Origin: Vibrio sp. 05-20-BW147
GTDB lineage: Bacteria; Pseudomonadota; Gammaproteobacteria; Enterobacterales; Vibrionaceae
Direction of reading: 5' to 3'
DNA: 64,000 bases
Assembly: GCF_013369385.1 (NCBI RefSeq)
Contig: NZ_SZTO01000018.1
Span: 62,001 to 126,000, forward strand
The notes under the pieces are model-generated. The model was not told the DNA's origin and ran no database searches. It saw only the letters and a list, made by a program, of their open reading frames with translations. Below, piece after piece: positions 48,436-59,372 of this stretch (the first letter of the stretch is position 1; every line of letters starts with the position of its first letter). The translations under genes and the position numbers were made by a program.

Positions 48436-49311
48436 ATGGCAAGCAATATTTTGAATCGCTACTTATTTGAAGATCTTTCAGTACGTGGTGAGTTGGTACA
48501 ACTGGATGAAGCGTATCAGCGAATTATTTCTAGCAAGGAGTATCCGGCAGCACTGCAAAAACTGCTTGGTGAGCTATTGGTTTCTACCACTCTTCTGACT
48601 GCAACTTTAAAGTTTGAAGGCTCAATCACGATTCAGCTACAAGGCGACGGCCCTGTCTCACTGGCCGTGATCAATGGTGACAACGAACAGAAAATTCGTG
48701 GCGTGGCTCGCTGGGAAGGCGAGATTGCCGACGACGCGACTCTACACGAGATGATGGGCAAAGGTTATATGGTCATCACCATTGAGCCGAAAAAAGGCGA
48801 GCGCTACCAAGGTATTGTTGGCCTAGAAGGCGATAACCTAGAACAAGTGCTTGAAGGTTACTTTGAACGTTCAGAGCAGCTAAAAACGCGCCTATGGATC
48901 CGTACAGGCGAGCTCGAAGGCAAAGCACACGCCGCGGGTATGCTGATTCAAGTGGTGCCTGACGGCACTGGCTCTGAAAATGATTTTGAGCATTTGGAGC
49001 AGTTGACCAACACGGTGAAAAACGAAGAGCTGTTCACGCTACCAGCAAACGAGCTGCTTTACCGCCTCTACAATCAAGAGCAAGTGCGCCTGTTTGAACC
49101 GCAAAATGTCGAGTTCCATTGTGGTTGTTCACGTGAGCGCAGTGGCGCGGCGATCGTGACTGTCGACAAAAATGAAATTTATGACATTTTAGCCTCTGAT
49201 GGATCCGTTTCTTTACATTGTGATTACTGCGGCACGACTTATTCGTTTGATGAATCTGACATCAGTAAGCTTTACGAAGACGCCACTTCTGAACCAAAAA
49301 CGCTGCATTAA
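48436..49311 (+). CDS. hslO: Redox-regulated chaperonin Hsp33
   Basis: The 291-residue chaperone is activated by oxidation. The four zinc-binding Cys are present as C-X-C (229, 231) and C-X2-C (262, 265), and the N-terminal substrate-binding domain ([32 protein letters not shown]) is intact. Reduced zinc-bound protein is inactive; hypochlorite or peroxide plus heat releases zinc and exposes the binding surface. It forms an operon with hslR and ends at a strong terminator. Confidence 0.96.
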   Translation: MASNILNRYLFEDLSVRGELVQLDEAYQRIISSKEYPAALQKLLGELLVSTTLLTATLKFEGSITIQLQGDGPVSLAVINGDNEQKIRGVARWEGEIADDATLHEMMGKGYMVITIEPKKGERYQGIVGLEGDNLEQVLEGYFERSEQLKTRLWIRTGELEGKAHAAGMLIQVVPDGTGSENDFEHLEQLTNTVKNEELFTLPANELLYRLYNQEQVRLFEPQNVEFHCGCSRERSGAAIVTVDKNEIYDILASDGSVSLHCDYCGTTYSFDESDISKLYEDATSEPKTLH

Positions 49312-49644
49312 TTTGCCCGCTTTACCAAGCACGTAATTTACCCATCAAAAGGCCAGCTCATGCTGGCCTTTTTGTGATCTAAGCATGATAAAACATAGGT
49401 TTACTTGTAATTTAATAACCCATTAATTTTTGCCAATTAATAATCCTTTTAAGCTGGCGCAAAGGTTTGCGCACACGATAAACTATCTCGGCCAATATGT
49501 GACGGGACACCTAAAACCACGGGAATCTTAAGGTTATTTTTTGAACTATATCCCTGTTTTCTACCCCACCCGTTGTTAGCATGGTGAGCAGAAATATTAA
49601 TAAATTCTTACAAAATCCCTACAAAAATCCTAAAAGGAGCACCT
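49312..49644. other. Intergenic region hslO to pckA
   Basis: Besides the hslO terminator this gap carries the pckA promoter region. There is a lone TGTGA half-site near 49498, but the other half does not match CRP. No coding frame is supported. Confidence 0.5.
49347..49374 (+). terminator. Rho-independent terminator after hslO
   Basis: AAAAGGCCAGC (49347-49357) pairs with GCTGGCCTTTT (49362-49372) with loop TCAT, followed by T residues. Confidence 0.9.
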
Positions 49645-51273
49645 ATGACCGTTATGGAACATACAAAGGCTGCATCAATTGATCTAACCAAACATGGTCT
49701 TCGCAACGTAAAAGAGGTTGTGCGCAACCCAAGTTACGAAACATTGTTCGCAGAAGAGACTCGTGCTGATCTCGAAGGCTACGAAAAAGGCGTAGTGACC
49801 GAGCTTGGCGCAGTCGCTGTAGACACAGGTATCTTCACTGGCCGCTCACCAAAAGATAAATACATTGTGAAAGATGCCACCACCGAAGAGCACATGTGGT
49901 GGACCACTGATGCTGTTAAAAACGACAACAAGCCCATCACTCAAGCCGTATGGAACGATCTAAAGCAGCTCGTCACCAACCAGCTTTCTGGTAAGCGCGT
50001 TTTTGTGATTGATGGCTATTGTGGTGCCAACCCTGATACCCGTCTTAGCATCCGTGTGATCACCGAAGTGGCATGGCAAGCGCATTTCGTTAAGAACATG
50101 TTCATTCGTCCAACCGAAGAAGAGTTGGCCAGCTTTGAACCTGATTTCGTGGTGATGAATGGCGCGAAGTGTACCAACCAGAAGTGGCAAGAGCACGGTC
50201 TGAACTCTGAAAACTTCACGGTATTTAACTTAACAGAACGCATGCAGTTGATCGGCGGTACTTGGTACGGCGGTGAGATGAAGAAAGGCATGTTCGCGAT
50301 GATGAACTACTTCCTTCCTCTCAAAGGTATCGCGTCGATGCACTGTTCAGCCAACATGGGCAAAGAAGGCGATGTGGCGATCTTCTTCGGTCTTTCTGGT
50401 ACGGGTAAAACGACGCTGTCGACCGATCCAAAACGCGCACTGATCGGCGATGATGAGCACGGCTGGGATGACGATGGTGTGTTTAACTTCGAAGGTGGTT
50501 GTTACGCAAAAACCATCAAACTGTCGAAAGAAGCTGAGCCTGACATCTACAATGCGATTCGTCGTGACGCGCTACTTGAAAACGTGACCGTTCGTAACGA
50601 CGGTTCAATCAACTTCGACGATGGTTCAAAAACCGAAAATACTCGCGTTTCTTATCCAATTCATCATATTGAAAACATCGTTAAGCCAGTATCAAAAGGC
50701 GGTCATGCCAACAAAGTGATCTTCCTTTCTGCGGATGCGTTTGGCGTGCTACCTCCAGTGTCTAAGTTGACGCCAGAGCAAACCAAATACCACTTCCTAT
50801 CTGGCTTTACCGCGAAACTAGCGGGTACTGAACGTGGCATCACCGAACCAACACCAACCTTCTCTGCGTGTTTTGGTGCTGCGTTCCTGACGCTTCACCC
50901 AACCAAGTACGCTGAAGTACTGGTAAAACGTATGGAAGAAGCAGGCGCGGAAGCCTACCTCGTCAATACCGGTTGGAACGGCAGCGGCAAACGTATCTCA
51001 ATCCAAGATACGCGCGGTATTATCGATGCCATCCTAGATGGCTCAATTGAACAAGCACCAACTAAACACGTGCCTATCTTCAATCTAGAAGTACCTACAT
51101 CACTTCCTGGTGTGGATCCAACCATTCTTGATCCACGCGACACCTATGTAGACCCACTTCAATGGGAAAGCAAAGCACAAGATCTTGCTCAGCGCTTTAT
51201 CAATAACTTTGCCAAGTACACCGATAACGCAGAAGGCCAGGCATTGGTTGCAGCAGGCCCACAGCTCGATTAG
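49645..51273 (+). CDS. pckA: Phosphoenolpyruvate carboxykinase (ATP)
   Basis: The 542-residue enzyme converts oxaloacetate and ATP to phosphoenolpyruvate, ADP and CO2 in gluconeogenesis. The kinase P-loop GLSGTGKTT is at 249-257, followed by the metal-binding [23 protein letters not shown]. The oxaloacetate-site [10 protein letters not shown] is present near residue 70. An AAAGGAGC box precedes the ATG at 49645. Single gene with its own terminator. Confidence 0.97.
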   Translation: MTVMEHTKAASIDLTKHGLRNVKEVVRNPSYETLFAEETRADLEGYEKGVVTELGAVAVDTGIFTGRSPKDKYIVKDATTEEHMWWTTDAVKNDNKPITQAVWNDLKQLVTNQLSGKRVFVIDGYCGANPDTRLSIRVITEVAWQAHFVKNMFIRPTEEELASFEPDFVVMNGAKCTNQKWQEHGLNSENFTVFNLTERMQLIGGTWYGGEMKKGMFAMMNYFLPLKGIASMHCSANMGKEGDVAIFFGLSGTGKTTLSTDPKRALIGDDEHGWDDDGVFNFEGGCYAKTIKLSKEAEPDIYNAIRRDALLENVTVRNDGSINFDDGSKTENTRVSYPIHHIENIVKPVSKGGHANKVIFLSADAFGVLPPVSKLTPEQTKYHFLSGFTAKLAGTERGITEPTPTFSACFGAAFLTLHPTKYAEVLVKRMEEAGAEAYLVNTGWNGSGKRISIQDTRGIIDAILDGSIEQAPTKHVPIFNLEVPTSLPGVDPTILDPRDTYVDPLQWESKAQDLAQRFINNFAKYTDNAEGQALVAAGPQLD

Positions 51274-51298
51274 TGACCTAGCTACGAAAAGCAAACTT

Positions 51299-51326
51299 AA
51301 GCCCCTCTCCTGAGGGGCTTTTTTAT
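51299..51326 (+). terminator. Rho-independent terminator after pckA
   Basis: AAGCCCCTC (51299-51307) pairs with GAGGGGCTT (51312-51320), loop TCCT, then a T run. Confidence 0.9.
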
Positions 51327-51396
51327 TGAATCACCATAGAAATTAAGCCAAGCTTATCTGCACTTATTTGCAAACCATAGTGATCAGTAGGCAGGG

Positions 51397-53337
51397 ATGA
51401 AAAAAGCACTAGTCAGTGTCGCGCTTTTGTTGGTTGTCGTCGCATTAATACCCATCAGCATTCTTATCAGCTTGCAAACCCGTTATGCCAGTCAAGTGTT
51501 TAACCACCTAAGCCAGCTTTCTTCGTTGGGCATGCAGGTCGAATCTGTTCACTACCAATATCCCCATCACTTTTCTTTTAAGAATGTCTCTTTTGACGAC
51601 AGCGAGATTAATTACGTTGAACAGCTCGATGTTTGGATTGCGCCAGAATGGTATGCCGATGGTCGATGGCAAATAGCCAGTGTGCTGCTCGATGGTTTAA
51701 GCCTGCAAAACGGCTTAACTTCATCGTTGTCAGCACGGCTACCAAATGCAATTCATATCCATCAAATAGCGATCTCCAATCTCGATTATGCCGACAGCGC
51801 CTTCAGCGCGAGGGGGATGAAACTGCAGGTCAAACAGCCAATTTGGCAAAATGACGAGCAACGTATCCCTTTTGGTGAAATCCAATTTTCCGCACAACAG
51901 CTCTATTGGCAAGGTGAAGCCTTTAACCAACTGCTGGTTGATATTGACTATAAACCCCAGGACAGCACCGTTTATGGCCTCTCATTGGTTTGGCGCGGCG
52001 CCAAAGTCTCTGGCCAAGCGGAGCAATACCCGCAAGGTTGGTCATTGGTCAATGTTACCCTAGAAGGATTGACACTCACCGAGCAACAAGTCACCTCTAT
52101 TTTGGCCAAGCCATGGCAAAGCCTTGGCATGAAGGTGAACCATATCAATAGCCTAGATATCTTACGCAGTTCACTTGCGATTGAGGGGTATCAATTGGTC
52201 AATTTTGAGTTGAGCAGTGAAAACCTCACTCTGCCTTTTGAACCTTGGCAACAGCAGCAAGGTCTGCTGTCCTTTTCGGCAGAAAGTGTTCAAGCGCCCA
52301 ACAATATTTGGGTGGAACCGCGAGTAAAACTACAGCTCGATCCAAACGCGATTCAAGTAAAAGAGGCTTCTGCCCAATGGCAGCAAGGCAACGTGCTCTT
52401 TGCTGGCTTGCTTACACCAGACAGCATTCAACTGGAACAACTGCTGGTGAACAATGTGAAGTGGGCAGCCGAGCAACCGGGAGAAGGGGCATGGATACGA
52501 CAACTGTTCGCTCAAACACCGCATGTTCGTATTGATAAACTCAGCATTGAACGCAGTCAGTTTATTCAGTTAATCAGCCAGCCCTATTGGCAGCTTTCTG
52601 GACTCAATATCGATGGCGAACAATTACTCTTAAAGCAAAATCATCAGGCAGGATTGTGGCAAGGTAAGTTGCGAGCAACGGCTGTGAATGCCAGCTACAA
52701 AGACATTCTAACCAGCCACCCATTGATTGAAATGCACAGCGAAAATGGCCTGTGGCAGCTTGAACGTCTGTTTGCGCCGCTCAAGCAAGGTTATGTCGAA
52801 GCATATGGGCAACTGCAGTTGGACAGCTTGAGCAAACCCTGGCAAGCCAACTTAAATGCGGATGGCCTGCCTATTGGATTGTTACTCTCTCAACTCCCTT
52901 TGCCTTTTGAACTCAACGCCATCAGCAGCCTTGATGTCAGCGCGAAAGGGCTAGGTGGTGATTGGGCAATGTTTTCCCATTCGCTCACCGGTGGCATTCA
53001 TGCTCGCCTCCACGAAGTCTACACGCCATTTGATGAAGGGAGCATCCTGCCGCTGCAAGTTTCGGAAATCAGTCTGAGTATGGAGAGAGGCAAACTCACC
53101 CTCGACCCTGTCAAACTGCAAGGCCCCGATATCGAGGGCACATTTGGTGGTGCGAGCGATCTTACAGCGCCGGAACAAGGCGGCATTCACTATCAGATGA
53201 AAATGGGTTGCCAACAATGGAGTGGCGATATGATGTCAGACGAACATCAACGCGTAAATCAATGTCCAGAGCAAAGCCAAGCGACACAGGAGACTCCACC
53301 AGCCAAAACAGAAGAGGCCGCAAACGCGGCCTCTTAA
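51397..53337 (+). CDS. AsmA-like inner-membrane-anchored periplasmic protein
   Basis: The 646-residue protein has an N-terminal signal anchor (about 5-25) and then a long beta-rich periplasmic region with repeated short motifs such as FSFKNVSF, LDVWIAPEW and LDGLSLQNG, as in AsmA and related intermembrane lipid-transport proteins. The C-terminal tail (QSQATQETPPAKTEEAANAAS) is low-complexity. AsmA-like proteins act in phospholipid transport and outer-membrane assembly; this member's job is unknown. The last codons form a hairpin that may be the terminator. Confidence 0.65.
   Translation: MKKALVSVALLLVVVALIPISILISLQTRYASQVFNHLSQLSSLGMQVESVHYQYPHHFSFKNVSFDDSEINYVEQLDVWIAPEWYADGRWQIASVLLDGLSLQNGLTSSLSARLPNAIHIHQIAISNLDYADSAFSARGMKLQVKQPIWQNDEQRIPFGEIQFSAQQLYWQGEAFNQLLVDIDYKPQDSTVYGLSLVWRGAKVSGQAEQYPQGWSLVNVTLEGLTLTEQQVTSILAKPWQSLGMKVNHINSLDILRSSLAIEGYQLVNFELSSENLTLPFEPWQQQQGLLSFSAESVQAPNNIWVEPRVKLQLDPNAIQVKEASAQWQQGNVLFAGLLTPDSIQLEQLLVNNVKWAAEQPGEGAWIRQLFAQTPHVRIDKLSIERSQFIQLISQPYWQLSGLNIDGEQLLLKQNHQAGLWQGKLRATAVNASYKDILTSHPLIEMHSENGLWQLERLFAPLKQGYVEAYGQLQLDSLSKPWQANLNADGLPIGLLLSQLPLPFELNAISSLDVSAKGLGGDWAMFSHSLTGGIHARLHEVYTPFDEGSILPLQVSEISLSMERGKLTLDPVKLQGPDIEGTFGGASDLTAPEQGGIHYQMKMGCQQWSGDMMSDEHQRVNQCPEQSQATQETPPAKTEEAANAAS
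53312..53335. terminator. Hairpin inside the 3' end of the AsmA-like gene
   Basis: AAGAGGCCGC (53312-53321) pairs with GCGGCCTCTT (53326-53335) and overlaps the stop codon. On the minus strand it follows the yiiD stop by about 25 bases and precedes CTGTTTTGG, so it may end the convergent yiiD transcript. Confidence 0.6.
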
Positions 53338-53359
53338 TGCACTCAAATAGCCATTACGC

Positions 53360-54280
53360 CTATTGCTGTCGCATCTGCTTTTTGTAGTTTGGCAGCAGCA
53401 TGTAGGTACCGGTAAACTCCACCGCAGCCACATCACCGCTGTAAATGGTCACCAAGATAACAATGCGTGCTTTTCGTCCATTGGCAAGGCGATCTAAATC
53501 GCCACTGATCCCATCGAGCGAAGTGCTCGCAATCGGGGCTTTATCCACGGGATGACGATAACGAATGTTGCTGTCCGCCAGCACGATATCGCCTTTCAAA
53601 CCACGCTCTTTGAGTAACAGCCACGCCATCCCCCAACCCGTAAGCGTCGCCAAGGTAAAGGCTGAACCCGCAAACAAGGTGTTGTGGGGATTGAGATTGG
53701 GATTGAGCTGCGCACAGCACTCAAATTGATAACCGGTGTATTGGTTAATTTTGATGCCCATTTTGTCAGCGATCGGGATTTGCTTTTCCCAACGGTCTTG
53801 CAGCTCGGTGCACCATTCTGGTTTGCGCAGCACATTCGCCATCGGATCAAGCGGTTTGACCATTTGTTGGTGACGCACTGGCCCACGCTCATCGGTCAGT
53901 TCACCGCGGCGTTCAAAACCATTTTTCTCATAAAATGAAATCGCATCTTCGCGCGCATTACACACCAAGCGTTTTGCCCCTTCTTGGCGCGCTAGCGACT
54001 CTAACGCCACCAGCACTAACGAACCCATGCCTTTGCTGCGGCGATTGCCTTTAACCGCCATATAACGAATTTGCCCTTCATTATCCGGCGTGATGTACAA
54101 ACGGCCAATCGCAATCGGACGACCTCGGCCATCCACAATCATGCGATGGTGACTCATCGGATCATACTCATCACGCTCAGAGCCTATCGGCATGCGCCAA
54201 GGTTCGCGCAGCATTTGCCAACGGAAGTGGAAATACTTGTTCAGTTGATTGTCCGTTTCTGGGGTGATCAGTTTAAACAT
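53360..54280 (-). CDS. yiiD: YiiD-like fusion of GNAT and hotdog domains
   Basis: The 306-residue protein joins an N-terminal GNAT fold (about 1-140, acetyl-CoA loop RSKGMGSLVLVALESLA) to a C-terminal YiiD_C hotdog-fold domain (about 155-300; NPHNTLFAGSAFTLATLTGWG). The E. coli protein has been reported to be a malonyl-ACP decarboxylase that helps start fatty acid synthesis; I rely on memory for that. The same two-domain order is kept here. It lies 42 bases after dtd on the same strand. Confidence 0.88.
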   Translation of the reverse strand: MFKLITPETDNQLNKYFHFRWQMLREPWRMPIGSERDEYDPMSHHRMIVDGRGRPIAIGRLYITPDNEGQIRYMAVKGNRRSKGMGSLVLVALESLARQEGAKRLVCNAREDAISFYEKNGFERRGELTDERGPVRHQQMVKPLDPMANVLRKPEWCTELQDRWEKQIPIADKMGIKINQYTGYQFECCAQLNPNLNPHNTLFAGSAFTLATLTGWGMAWLLLKERGLKGDIVLADSNIRYRHPVDKAPIASTSLDGISGDLDRLANGRKARIVILVTIYSGDVAAVEFTGTYMLLPNYKKQMRQQ

Positions 54281-54322
54281 ACAATTCCTTTTCCATGCAT
54301 TATTCGCCCGTTCTTTGGGTCA

Positions 54323-54757
54323 CTATACCTGTAACCAAAACGTCACTGGGCCATCGTTAATTAACGAGACTTTCATATCCGCAGCAAATCGTCCACGCTC
54401 CGTCGGTAGCACTTGCTGACACAAATCGGAGAAATAGTCGTATAAACGCTCAGCATCAGCGGGATGTGCACCACGAGAAAAACCAGCACGCGTGCCTTTT
54501 TTGGTATCGGCAGGCAAAGTAAATTGCGAAACCACCAACACCTTACCGTCTACTTGCTGCACGTTGAGGTTCATTTTTCCTTCGCTGTCCTCAAACACGC
54601 GGTAGGTCGTGACTCTCTCCATCAAACGCTTGGCTTTGGCCTCATCGTCGTCTTTTTCTACGCCGAGCAACACCAAAAGGCCTTGGTCGATCTGACCAAC
54701 CACTTCACCATCGACGCGTACAGCCGCTTCACTAACTCTCTGAATCAAAGCGATCAC
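54323..54757 (-). CDS. dtd: D-aminoacyl-tRNA deacylase
   Basis: The 144-residue enzyme removes D-amino acids from tRNA. Motifs [12 protein letters not shown] and the C-terminal Gly-cisPro [11 protein letters not shown], which forms the chiral-proofreading active site across the dimer, are intact. The family start [23 protein letters not shown] is used. It overlaps the upstream YihY-family gene by 26 bases, so the two are coupled. Confidence 0.96.
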   Translation of the reverse strand: MIALIQRVSEAAVRVDGEVVGQIDQGLLVLLGVEKDDDEAKAKRLMERVTTYRVFEDSEGKMNLNVQQVDGKVLVVSQFTLPADTKKGTRAGFSRGAHPADAERLYDYFSDLCQQVLPTERGRFAADMKVSLINDGPVTFWLQV

Positions 54758-55673
54758 GTTGAGTATCCTTTTCTAATTCTGTGTCATTATCTGGCAGCGA
54801 TTGTATCACGTCCTCAGCTGGCCTCCAGTGCTCCCGCTCACCGAGTGCAGCGGTGACTTCAGCACCGATTAAAACGATCAACCAACAGAGATACACCCAA
54901 ACAAAAAGAATCGGAATGGCGGCTAAAGCGCCATAAATCAATTGATACGACGGAAACTGTGTGATGTACGCGGCAAAGCCTTTTTTACTAAGCTCAAACA
55001 ACACCGCCGCAATCATGGCACCAACGACGGCATGAGAAAACTGCACCTTCTTATTCGGCACCAACAAATAAAGACCAACGAAGGCAGAAGAAGAGAGGAT
55101 AAATGGCAGCCAACGCAGCAACTGATCGTAGACTGTCGAGATCGCTTCACTATCGAGTAAACGCAGTGAGGTGATGTAAGAGGTGGCCGCAATACTGGCT
55201 CCGACCAAAATCGGCCCAAGCGTCAACACCATCCAATACATCGAAAACGAGAACACCGCACGACGCTTCTTCTTCACTCTCCAAATATAGTTGAGATTCT
55301 TGTCGATGTTGGAAATCAGCATCAACGCCGCCACAAACAGAAACGCCGCACCCACCGCCGTCATTTTGCCTGTATTGGCGATAAACTCTTGCAATGCCGC
55401 ATGAACAGCGTCTCCCGATGCGGGTACAAAGTTCTGGATGATAAAGCTCTGCAATACCCCGCCCACATCCTCGAACACAGAAAACTTTGACAAGATCGAC
55501 AGCAACACCGTCAGCATCGGCACTATGGAAAGCAAGGTAATGTAAGCCAAATAGCCAGCATTCACATTGACGCGGTCATGATTCATGCGTGTTATCAAAT
55601 AACGGACGAAAGCCACACACGTTTGGGCTCTCTGCGGCAATCTCAACTTGTCTCTGCCAAATAACTGGTTCAT
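54732..55673 (-). CDS. yihY: YihY/virulence factor BrkB family membrane protein
   Basis: The 313-residue inner-membrane protein has six predicted helices and conserved stretches [51 protein letters not shown] and [33 protein letters not shown]. An old assignment as RNase BN is wrong for this family. Function unknown. ATGs at 55673 and 55685 are both possible; 55673 follows AGGACT and was chosen. It overlaps dtd and is divergent from the DUF2959 gene. Confidence 0.88.
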   Translation of the reverse strand: MNQLFGRDKLRLPQRAQTCVAFVRYLITRMNHDRVNVNAGYLAYITLLSIVPMLTVLLSILSKFSVFEDVGGVLQSFIIQNFVPASGDAVHAALQEFIANTGKMTAVGAAFLFVAALMLISNIDKNLNYIWRVKKKRRAVFSFSMYWMVLTLGPILVGASIAATSYITSLRLLDSEAISTVYDQLLRWLPFILSSSAFVGLYLLVPNKKVQFSHAVVGAMIAAVLFELSKKGFAAYITQFPSYQLIYGALAAIPILFVWVYLCWLIVLIGAEVTAALGEREHWRPAEDVIQSLPDNDTELEKDTQRDRFDSES

Positions 55674-55717
55674 AGTCCTAACCATACGTAACTTAAATAG
55701 ATCATTGAGAAATAAGC

Positions 55718-56359
55718 ATGCCTTATTTAATCACCATACTACTAACGATTTTTGCACTGACTGGTTGCCAGTCCGCATACTACTCTGCAATGGAAAAAGT
55801 GGGTTACCACAAACGTGAGATCATGGTCGACCGAGTCGAAGACGCCAAAGAATCTCAGCAAGAGGCCCAACAAGAGTTTACCAGCGCCTTGCAGGCTTTA
55901 TCCAGCCTAACCCAATTTAATGGCGGTGAGTTGGAAGAGGTGTATAACCAAATCAACGACCAATACCAAGAGAGTGAAAAAGCGGCGCAAGAAGTACGAG
56001 ACCGCATTGCGGCGATTGAAGATGTCTCGGATGCCTTGTTCGATGAATGGCAACAAGAGCTCGCACTTTACACCAATGCCAAGCTGCGCCGTTCCAGTGA
56101 ACAGAAGCTCAAGGAGACCAAAGCCTCTTACCAACAGATGCTCAAAGCGATGAAACGAGCGGAGCAAAAAATGACACCAGTGCTCAATACGCTGCGCGAC
56201 AATACTTTGTATTTGAAACACAATCTCAACGCCAGCGCCGTTGGGTCATTGCAAGGCGAGTTCATGAGCTTGGAAAAAGAGATCGCCAACGCCATCTCAC
56301 AAATGAATGCTGCAATAGCCGAATCCGACAAGTTCTTGCAAAAACTCAACCAGCAGTAA
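55718..56359 (+). CDS. DUF2959 lipoprotein
   Basis: The 213-residue product has a lipoprotein signal (IFALTGC, Cys17) and a mostly helical, coiled-coil-rich mature part (repeated SQQEAQQEF, DQYQESEKAAQEVRDRI). Residues after Cys17 are Gln-Ser, so outer-membrane sorting is likely under the +2 rule. Proteins of this family are common in Vibrio and relatives; function unknown. A terminator follows. Confidence 0.88.
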   Translation: MPYLITILLTIFALTGCQSAYYSAMEKVGYHKREIMVDRVEDAKESQQEAQQEFTSALQALSSLTQFNGGELEEVYNQINDQYQESEKAAQEVRDRIAAIEDVSDALFDEWQQELALYTNAKLRRSSEQKLKETKASYQQMLKAMKRAEQKMTPVLNTLRDNTLYLKHNLNASAVGSLQGEFMSLEKEIANAISQMNAAIAESDKFLQKLNQQ

Positions 56360-56366
56360 ACCTCTC

Positions 56367-56394
56367 AAACCTCTCGCTTGCGGGAGGTTTTTTA
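56367..56394 (+). terminator. Rho-independent terminator after the DUF2959 gene
   Basis: AAACCTCTCG (56367-56376) pairs with CGGGAGGTTT (56381-56390) with one G-T pair and loop CTTG, then a T run. Confidence 0.85.
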
Positions 56395-56415
56395 TTGTGC
56401 CTCGCTAGGGTCTTT

Positions 56416-56937
56416 TCACCTTACATGCTGCAGAATAAACGCCACCCGCTCAGCCACACTTCCCCACGGCACTTCCACCACTTGATAACCTAGCTCACGG
56501 TAGCATTCCACCAACATTTGATGAATCTGCAACGCTTCGGCAAACGTGTGTGGCCGCACTTCGTCTTGGACATAAATGGACGACTCTGGTTTGCAGACGA
56601 ACACTTTGGCGTAATAGCCTTGACTGGCCTGATGCAACGCGGTGGGCACCTCACAGTGCCCCATTTTGAGATAGCCAATGATATCGGGAATGGCGCGGTC
56701 GAAAAACGCGACGGTGGCACCACTGGCTTGGCGCTTTTGCTCACTCATCAACGCCAAACACAACTCAGCGAACGCGGGAAGATTGGTCCAGGGCAGAATG
56801 CCGTCAGCGCGTACACTTTGCTCCTCGATCAATGTGCGAGAGCCTTCCGCAAAAGTCATGTAACCCTGCGCCGACAGCGCATTAATTAACGTGGTTTTAC
56901 CCGCTCCGGGGCCACCACTGATGATCACCAAATCCAT
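56416..56937 (-). CDS. Small AAA-28 family ATPase
   Basis: The 173-residue protein has a Walker A GGPGAGKTT near residue 8-16, an acidic region, and an FFDRAIPDIIGYLK segment typical of the AAA_28 group, related to NadR-type kinases. No substrate is known. It is downstream of typA on the same strand, after a terminator, and is likely its own unit. Confidence 0.82.
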   Translation of the reverse strand: MDLVIISGGPGAGKTTLINALSAQGYMTFAEGSRTLIEEQSVRADGILPWTNLPAFAELCLALMSEQKRQASGATVAFFDRAIPDIIGYLKMGHCEVPTALHQASQGYYAKVFVCKPESSIYVQDEVRPHTFAEALQIHQMLVECYRELGYQVVEVPWGSVAERVAFILQHVR

Positions 56938-56956
56938 GTTTTGCTCCTAAATAAAC

Positions 56957-56988
56957 AAAAACCCTGAGTCGTTGCCAACTCAGGGTTT
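56957..56988 (-). terminator. Rho-independent terminator after typA
   Basis: AAACCCTGAGT (56959-56969) pairs with ACTCAGGGTTT (56978-56988). On the minus strand a TTGTTTATTT tract follows. Confidence 0.88.
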
Positions 56989-57013
56989 CCCATTTAATTA
57001 ACCGAAAGCGTAA

Positions 57014-58843
57014 TTACTTCGCTTCGCGAGAAGCACGTTTACGATCACTTTCCGTTAGGAATTTCTTACGGATACGGATGTTTTCCGGTGTAACTTCTAC
57101 TAGCTCGTCGTCATCGATGAACTCTAGTGCTTGCTCTAGGGTCATCACGATTGGTGGAGTCAGAACCTGTGCGTCATCCGTCCCCGAAGCACGAACGTTG
57201 GTTAGCTGCTTACCTTTCAGTGCGTTTACGGTTAGGTCGTTGTCACGGCTGTGAATACCGATAACCATACCTTCGTACACTTCCACACCGTGACCGATGA
57301 AGAGACGACCACGTTCTTGCAGGTTAAATAGCGCGTTAGTCAGCGCTTTACCCGCAGCGTTCGCAATCAATACACCGTTGATACGTTGACCGATGTTACC
57401 GCCTTTGTGTGGGCCGTAGTGATCAAACGTATGGTAAAGAAGACCTGAACCCGACGTCAGTGTCATGAACTCAGTTTGGAAACCGATCAGACCACGAGAT
57501 GGCATCATAAAGTCCAAACGAACACGGCCTTTACCATCTGGAGACATGTCTTTCAGTTCGCCTTTACGCATACCGATCTTCTCCATAATGCCACCTTGGT
57601 GTTCTTCTTGAACGTCGATGGTTACGGTTTCGAACGGTTCCATTAGCTGACCGTTTTCTTCTTTCAGGATTACTTCTGGACGCGATACTGCAAGCTCAAA
57701 GCCTTCACGACGCATGTTCTCGATCAGGATAGATAGGTGAAGCTCACCACGGCCTGAAACGCGGAATTTGTCTGGATCTTCAGTTTGCTCAACACGTAGT
57801 GCTACGTTGTGAACCAATTCCTTCTCAAGACGCTCAAGAATGTTACGTGAAGTCACGTACTTACCTTCAAGACCCGCAAACGGAGAGGTGTTTACTTGGA
57901 ACGTCATGGTGACGGTAGGCTCATCCACAGACAACGGCTTAAGCGCTTCCACTTTGTTCACATCACAGATAGTGTCTGAAATTTTTAGCTCGCCAAGGCC
58001 AGTAATCGCAATGATGTCGCCCGCGGTTGCTTGATCAACTTCGTGGCGCTCAAGACCCATGTAACCCAGTACCGTGCCCACTTTGCCGTTACGCGTTTTA
58101 CCATCTGCACCAATAATGGTTACTTGCTGGTTCGCTTTCACTTTACCACGAGTCACACGGCCAACACCGATAACACCCACGTATGAGCTGTAATCAAGCT
58201 GAGAAATTTGCATTTGTAGTGGACCATCAAGGTCAACATTTGGCGCATCAACCACATCAACGATCGTTTGGAACAGTGGTTCCATATTCTCGCCAGTTTC
58301 GCCTTCTTCAAGCGTTGCCCAGCCGTTTAGTGCCGAAGCATAAACCACTTTGAAATCGAGCTGTTCGTCAGTTGCACCTAGGTTGTCGAAGAGGTCGAAC
58401 ACTTGGTCCATAACCCAATCAGGACGCGCGCCTGGACGGTCGATCTTGTTGATTACAACGATAGGCTTAAGGCCGTGAGCAAACGCTTTTTGCGTTACAA
58501 AGCGCGTTTGTGGCATTGGGCCATCCACTGCATCAACGATAAGCAGTACGCAGTCTACCATCGACATAATACGTTCAACTTCGCCACCGAAGTCCGCGTG
58601 TCCAGGGGTATCTACGATATTGATACGGTAGTCATTCCAACGAATAGCGGTGTTTTTCGCCAAAATGGTAATGCCACGCTCTTTTTCGATGTCGTTCGAG
58701 TCCATGACTCGCTCTTCTACATCGCCGCGAGATTGTATAGTGCCCGATTGCTGCAGCAATTTATCAACCAGTGTGGTTTTACCGTGGTCAACGTGTGCGA
58801 TGATCGCGATATTTCTTAATTTATCAATCTGTGGAGTCGTCAT
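57014..58843 (-). CDS. typA: Ribosome-associated GTPase TypA/BipA
   Basis: The 609-residue translational GTPase has G1 AHVDHGKTT at 16-24, G2 RGITI, G3 DTPGHADF, G4 NKID, then EF-G-like domains and the BipA-specific C-terminal domain ([25 protein letters not shown] type region). It helps 50S assembly and growth at low temperature or under stress. Length normal. It is divergent from glnA, the standard enterobacterial and Vibrio arrangement. Confidence 0.97.
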   Translation of the reverse strand: MTTPQIDKLRNIAIIAHVDHGKTTLVDKLLQQSGTIQSRGDVEERVMDSNDIEKERGITILAKNTAIRWNDYRINIVDTPGHADFGGEVERIMSMVDCVLLIVDAVDGPMPQTRFVTQKAFAHGLKPIVVINKIDRPGARPDWVMDQVFDLFDNLGATDEQLDFKVVYASALNGWATLEEGETGENMEPLFQTIVDVVDAPNVDLDGPLQMQISQLDYSSYVGVIGVGRVTRGKVKANQQVTIIGADGKTRNGKVGTVLGYMGLERHEVDQATAGDIIAITGLGELKISDTICDVNKVEALKPLSVDEPTVTMTFQVNTSPFAGLEGKYVTSRNILERLEKELVHNVALRVEQTEDPDKFRVSGRGELHLSILIENMRREGFELAVSRPEVILKEENGQLMEPFETVTIDVQEEHQGGIMEKIGMRKGELKDMSPDGKGRVRLDFMMPSRGLIGFQTEFMTLTSGSGLLYHTFDHYGPHKGGNIGQRINGVLIANAAGKALTNALFNLQERGRLFIGHGVEVYEGMVIGIHSRDNDLTVNALKGKQLTNVRASGTDDAQVLTPPIVMTLEQALEFIDDDELVEVTPENIRIRKKFLTESDRKRASREAK

Positions 58844-59119
58844 GGATTCTGATTCACTTGTTTAGACAATATTATTCAAGCCGTTCACTTTTTGAACAAG
58901 TCAGGCTTGATTAAAAAAACGGCCATAATGTACCAGATTTTGATAAAAAACCCAGAAATATGTGATCTATTCGTAAGTATTTTTGCTTGATTAACGCTAT
59001 TTGGCCTTTTTAAAGAGTGGCAATTTTTCGACCAAGCTCACTCCACAGCCCATTTATGCATAGATGAGCACACATTGGTTGACAAAAGCGTCAAACAGGG
59101 GCGAAATGGATCGCGATTC

Positions 59120-59187
59120 TGATTCACAATGGTGCAACCGACAAAGGATTGCACCAAACTGATGCAATAAAGGATCATTTTGGTGCA
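59120..59187 (+). promoter_or_regulatory. NtrC binding sites upstream of glnA
   Basis: Three 17-base segments resemble the NtrC consensus TGCACCA-N3-TGGTGCA: 59120-59136 (right half perfect), 59150-59166 (TGCACCAAACTGATGCA, 13 of 14 conserved bases) and 59171-59187 (right half perfect). A weaker fourth lies at 59201-59217. Spacings of 30, 21 and 30 bases keep them close to one face of the helix. Confidence 0.8.
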
Positions 59188-59249
59188 AACATGGATACCC
59201 CGCACCAACAATGCGATGCAAGTGATTGATTAACATAGGTTAAAAAAAC

Positions 59250-59265
59250 TGGCACACTTTTAGCT
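59250..59265 (+). promoter_or_regulatory. Sigma-54 promoter of glnA
   Basis: TGGCAC-ACTTT-TAGCT has a perfect -24 element and a -12 element with one mismatch to TTGCT, at the correct spacing. The start of transcription should be near 59277, about 96 bases before the glnA ATG. NtrC sites lie about 100-150 bases upstream of it. Confidence 0.85.
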
Positions 59266-59372
59266 TTGTATGAATCAGCATCGATTAATAAGAATGAAAT
59301 GAAATTAATCAATGCTGGATTCCAAATCGAATCTGACTATTACCGCTTTAATAACACTGGAGGTTATCCAAG

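Larger units (their letters stand above)
58844..59372. other. Divergent control region, typA and glnA
   Basis: This 529-base region holds the nitrogen control elements of glnA, listed separately, and the typA promoter, which I cannot place exactly. A TTGAC-N6-GTCAA inverted repeat at 59079-59094 is also visible. No gene is supported. Confidence 0.6.

Noticed and set aside
49490-49515. CRP site ahead of pckA
   Set aside because: TGTGA is present but the partner half reads ACCTA-like instead of TCACA; only a half-site.
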